Assembly: GCA_905479665.1 (NCBI GenBank)
Contig: CAJQNM010000247.1
Span: 1-7,738, forward strand
Reading direction: 5' to 3'
Origin: an uncultured Saprospiraceae bacterium
Lineage (GTDB): Bacteria; Bacteroidota; Bacteroidia; Chitinophagales; Saprospiraceae
DNA: 7,738 nt
The position numbers and the translations under genes were made by a program. The notes under the pieces are model-generated. The model made no database searches. It saw only the letters and a program-made list of their open reading frames with translations, and had not been told where the DNA came from. The stretch's first letter is position 1. Every line of letters begins with the position of its first letter. Below are positions 5,153 to 7,738 of the stretch, piece by piece.

Positions 5153-7738
5153 TCTTCAGAGTTGCTTCCTGTCTCCAGTGATTCCAAGTAATAAACAACT
5201 TGTGCCTTTGCATTCCTACGTGCAGCATCAATTGCAGTGCCTTCCCCTTCACTTGCTAGTGCTATATCAGCCCCTCCTGAGACAAGAACTTTCACGGCAC
5301 CCAAATGGCCATTTCTAGCAGCAGCATTTAAAGCAGTTCCCTGACTGTCATTCATCGCATTGACATCTGCACCTTTTGCCAATAGCAATTTGATAATATC
5401 TTCATGACCGCCTCTTGCTGCAGCATTTAGTGCCGAACCCTGACTATCATTTTCAGCATTGACAGCTGCGCCATTTGTCAGCAGCAATTTCACAGTCCTT
5501 TCTTGACCATTTCTGGCAGCAGTATTGAGTGCCGAACCTTGGCCTTTATTTTGCGCATTAATATCGGCACCATTTGATAATAACAGTGAGACTGTTTTGT
5601 TGTATCCGTTTCTGGCAGCAGCAATCAAGGCAGTGCCTTGCTCCCTATTTTGCTTTTCTATATCTGCTCCCTCAGCAAGCAATAGAGCGACAACTTCATG
5701 CCTGCCATGTCTAGCCGCTGCATTTAGGGCGGTTCCTTGTATTTTACTCTGTGCGTTGATATCGGCTCCTTCTGCCAATAATAATTTTATGATATCCTGT
5801 TTACCGTTTCTGGAAGCCGCATGCAATGCCGAACCCTGTGCATCTGTCTGAAGATTTATGTCTGCACCCTCAGACAATAGTAATTCTAAAATGTCCACAT
5901 ACCCATTCTTTGCAGCAGCCTGCAAAGCAGTGCACTGTGCGTCATTCTCAATATTTCGCGTCGTCTGGTTATAGTGAATTCGCATTGATGTTTGGTTCAT
6001 GTACGGATTCAGATGTTTTGATGATAGATCTACTTGTGCACCCTTAGACAAGAGCAATTTTACTGTTTCCAAATGTCCATGTTTAGCAGCAGTTACTAGT
6101 GCGGTACCTTCCTCCGCAGCATTTTGAAAGTCAATAGCTGCTCCTTTTTCTAATAAAAGACCAATGGTTTCGGTATTGCCTTTACGTGCTGCTGCAAATA
6201 GTGGAGACCACCTATTAACATTAATATCAGCATCTTCTGACAGCAGTAGGCTAATTGTTTTATTGTCACCTCTCGAAGCTGCTCTGGTCAAATTGGAAAT
6301 TTGCACACTATCCAATGGATCAATTAAGGCACCTCTTTCGATTAGCAAGGATACTATTTCTTGATGCTCGTTTGCTGCGGCAGCATTTAGTGGTGTACCT
6401 TGTCCATAACTGTACAGCTCCATGTCGGCACCCTGATCAAGTAAGTAATTCACTAAATCTACATTTCCACTTCCGGCAGCAAAATGGAGCGCAGAACCGT
6501 GTCGGGTAGAGAGCGCATTTATTTGCACTTTTTTTGCGACTAAATATTTCACGAATTCTATATTGCCTTTCCTTGATGCCACCATCAGCGCAGACTTGAG
6601 ATATACATCAGTCGTGTCCATCTTTGCACCAGCTTCCAACAATAAACCGGCAATGTGGATGTTTCCGACTTCAGCAGCTGCCCCTAATGGTGTCTTTAAG
6701 GCGTCAGCATAGTGATCAATATTCATCATCCCTAGCCCTCCAGGTGCAGGATGAGTACAATTTACATCTATCGTTTCGATTAAGTCCTTAATCATAGAGA
6801 TGTTCTCTTCCTTAATAGCATATATTAGTGTACCACAATTCGTAGGCTCACTCGTTCTGCTACCCATGGCTTTGTTGGTACCCTTTCGAGCATTTAAAAC
6901 GGCCACCAAGTCTTTTGTTTCAAGTCCAGACTGTAGTTCTGCATTGCTGTACGCTTGTTCGTAAGGGGGTTGCGAGATTCCTACCGATGGCTTATTTAAT
7001 GACAATGTCAAGATTAGTAGGACAGGTAGGATGAATGTGAATTTCCAATAATTACTTTGACTTGATTTTGGAGTATTCATTTTGAGGATTCTTTGTTGAA
7101 TGAGTGAATGGTTATAATTTGTGGTTATGAGTAATGACTCCGACTGGGATCCTATTTTCACCAAGTTGAGTTGATATGCCAATTTTCTTTCGATGTCCCC
7201 ACGAACCATCCTATCATCTGTTTGGTATTCAATATTTTTTTCAATCTCCCGTCTCAAGAGCCAGACAAATGGATTAAACCAAAGTACAACTACGGCAATT
7301 TCAGCTAAAACTAGGTCAAGTGTATGTAGATGACTTGCATGGATTTTCTCATGCTCAACGATAAGCTCGTAGGTTTCTTTGTCGTAGATCGAAGGATTTA
7401 TCAAAATGTATTTGAAGAATGAGCAAGGATCGTTATTTCCTTTTAGATGCACCAACACACAATTGTCATCTATTATCTTGTCATCAGCATCGCGAATCTT
7501 CCATAGTACGCGCAAGACTTGCCACAGCAAATTGACAAAAAGCACAGCCAGGCCAATGAAGTAAAAGGTTTTCAACCAGAAATAGAAGTCTAGCGCTAGT
7601 TGGGTTTGACCAGTCTTACCGTATCCAGAAGTTACTCCTGCAACCGTTGAGTTATCATCCCGAACGGGAACTTTATCCACATCTCCAATCCCAAATTTAT
7701 TTGACTTGCCAGAACTTGTACTAAATTCACTATCCACC
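5149..7738 (-). CDS. M56 (BlaR1/MecR1-type) membrane metallopeptidase with ankyrin-repeat C-terminus, 5'-truncated
   Basis: The gene runs off the right edge; residue 1 at 7737-7735 is a GTG in an open frame and is probably an internal valine. Of the 862 residues seen, about 50-80 contain a membrane helix. The zinc protease motif is H129-E130-x-x-H133 (HEKIH), followed by a hydrophobic segment 142-162 (WFNPFVWLLRRE) and a likely third ligand, E170, in NIEYQTDD. Residues 232-248 form the last membrane helix and 249-298 a linker; about 16 ankyrin repeats fill 299-862. In BlaR1/MecR1 the protease is cytoplasmic and the part after the last helix is an external sensor, so these repeats are inferred to be periplasmic. 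Signal-driven proteolysis of a BlaI/MecI-type repressor would be the expected mode; no repressor gene is inside the window, but it would lie upstream. The first membrane helices are also missing. Family assignment is firm; the ligand is unknown. Confidence 0.94.
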   Translation of the reverse strand, partial: VDSEFSTSSGKSNKFGIGDVDKVPVRDDNSTVAGVTSGYGKTGQTQLALDFYFWLKTFYFIGLAVLFVNLLWQVLRVLWKIRDADDKIIDDNCVLVHLKGNNDPCSFFKYILINPSIYDKETYELIVEHEKIHASHLHTLDLVLAEIAVVVLWFNPFVWLLRREIEKNIEYQTDDRMVRGDIERKLAYQLNLVKIGSQSESLLITTNYNHSLIQQRILKMNTPKSSQSNYWKFTFILPVLLILTLSLNKPSVGISQPPYEQAYSNAELQSGLETKDLVAVLNARKGTNKAMGSRTSEPTNCGTLIYAIKEENISMIKDLIETIDVNCTHPAPGGLGMMNIDHYADALKTPLGAAAEVGNIHIAGLLLEAGAKMDTTDVYLKSALMVASRKGNIEFVKYLVAKKVQINALSTRHGSALHFAAGSGNVDLVNYLLDQGADMELYSYGQGTPLNAAAANEHQEIVSLLIERGALIDPLDSVQISNLTRAASRGDNKTISLLLSEDADINVNRWSPLFAAARKGNTETIGLLLEKGAAIDFQNAAEEGTALVTAAKHGHLETVKLLLSKGAQVDLSSKHLNPYMNQTSMRIHYNQTTRNIENDAQCTALQAAAKNGYVDILELLLSEGADINLQTDAQGSALHAASRNGKQDIIKLLLAEGADINAQSKIQGTALNAAARHGRHEVVALLLAEGADIEKQNREQGTALIAAARNGYNKTVSLLLSNGADINAQNKGQGSALNTAARNGQERTVKLLLTNGAAVNAENDSQGSALNAAARGGHEDIIKLLLAKGADVNAMNDSQGTALNAAARNGHLGAVKVLVSGGADIALASEGEGTAIDAARRNAKAQVVYYLESLETGSNSEE
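5239..5931 (-). repeat. Seven 99-bp ankyrin-coding tandem repeats
   Basis: Residues 603-833 of the M56-ankyrin protein are seven consecutive 33-residue ankyrin units, starting at 603, 636, 669, 702, 735, 768 and 801, with no insertion or deletion, which gives an exact 99-bp DNA period. The common pattern is G-[ST]-A-L-N-A-A-A-R-N-G, then a variable helix, then LLL-x-x-GADIN. Units 735-767 and 768-800 share 23 of 33 residues. The constancy of length and the similarity point to growth by unit duplication. Repeats outside this block are more diverged, and a degenerate half repeat (834-862) caps the end. Confidence 0.85.

Noticed and set aside
5525..5851. 108-codon open frame on the plus strand
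   Set aside because: It is antisense to the ankyrin repeats; its internal repetition simply mirrors the 99-bp units.
5239..5931. Regular repeats that might be a CRISPR array or non-coding satellite
   Set aside because: The period is 99 bp without unique spacers, and the frame translates cleanly into ankyrin units.
7735..7737. GTG as the true start of the M56-ankyrin gene
   Set aside because: The family needs further membrane helices before this point and the frame is open to the window edge, so the start is outside.

Overview
The window looks like a chromosomal segment of a Bacteroidota bacterium, perhaps from the Cytophagia/Saprospiria side. This rests on the M56 peptidase wording typical of that phylum (HEKIH, WFNPFVWLLRREIEKN), the near absence of Shine-Dalgarno sequences, and the pair of Tat-leader enzymes. 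It is an inference from family resemblance and was not tested by search. No tRNA, rRNA, CRISPR array or insertion sequence was found.

Layout, left to right. (1) The C-terminal part of an APC-family amino acid/amine permease, whose 5' end lies outside the window, is followed after 2 nt by an unusual two-domain enzyme: an aldo/keto reductase fused to a C-terminal RidA/YjgF-like domain. The two probably form an operon. (2) A short convergent intergenic region holds a palindrome built from a 7-bp unit (TAATTGA) around a GC-rich hairpin, and probably acts as a two-way terminator. (3) On the minus strand lies a class I/II PLP aminotransferase of the HisC type carrying a twin-arginine leader. It diverges, across about 100 bp, from (4) a plus-strand pirin-family cupin that also begins with a twin-arginine leader. 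The pair looks like two cofactor- or metal-bearing proteins exported by the Tat pathway. (5) A 324-bp region follows with a small hairpin, a possible 29-codon gene, and otherwise no recognised content. (6) The right third is one large minus-strand gene running off the window: a BlaR1/MecR1-type M56 membrane metallopeptidase whose C-terminal extracytoplasmic part is an array of about 16 ankyrin repeats.

The most interesting item is the M56-ankyrin fusion. In BlaR1-type receptors a ligand-binding domain after the last membrane helix controls the cytoplasmic zinc protease. Here the sensor position is filled by ankyrin repeats, a protein-binding fold. The last seven full repeats lie in exact 99-bp register, and a possible small gene overlaps its stop codon as ATGA. 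Its usual partner, a BlaI/MecI-type repressor gene, would be expected upstream, beyond the right edge. The second interesting item is the reductase-Rid fusion, whose Rid domain lacks the arginine needed for RidA imine deaminase activity.
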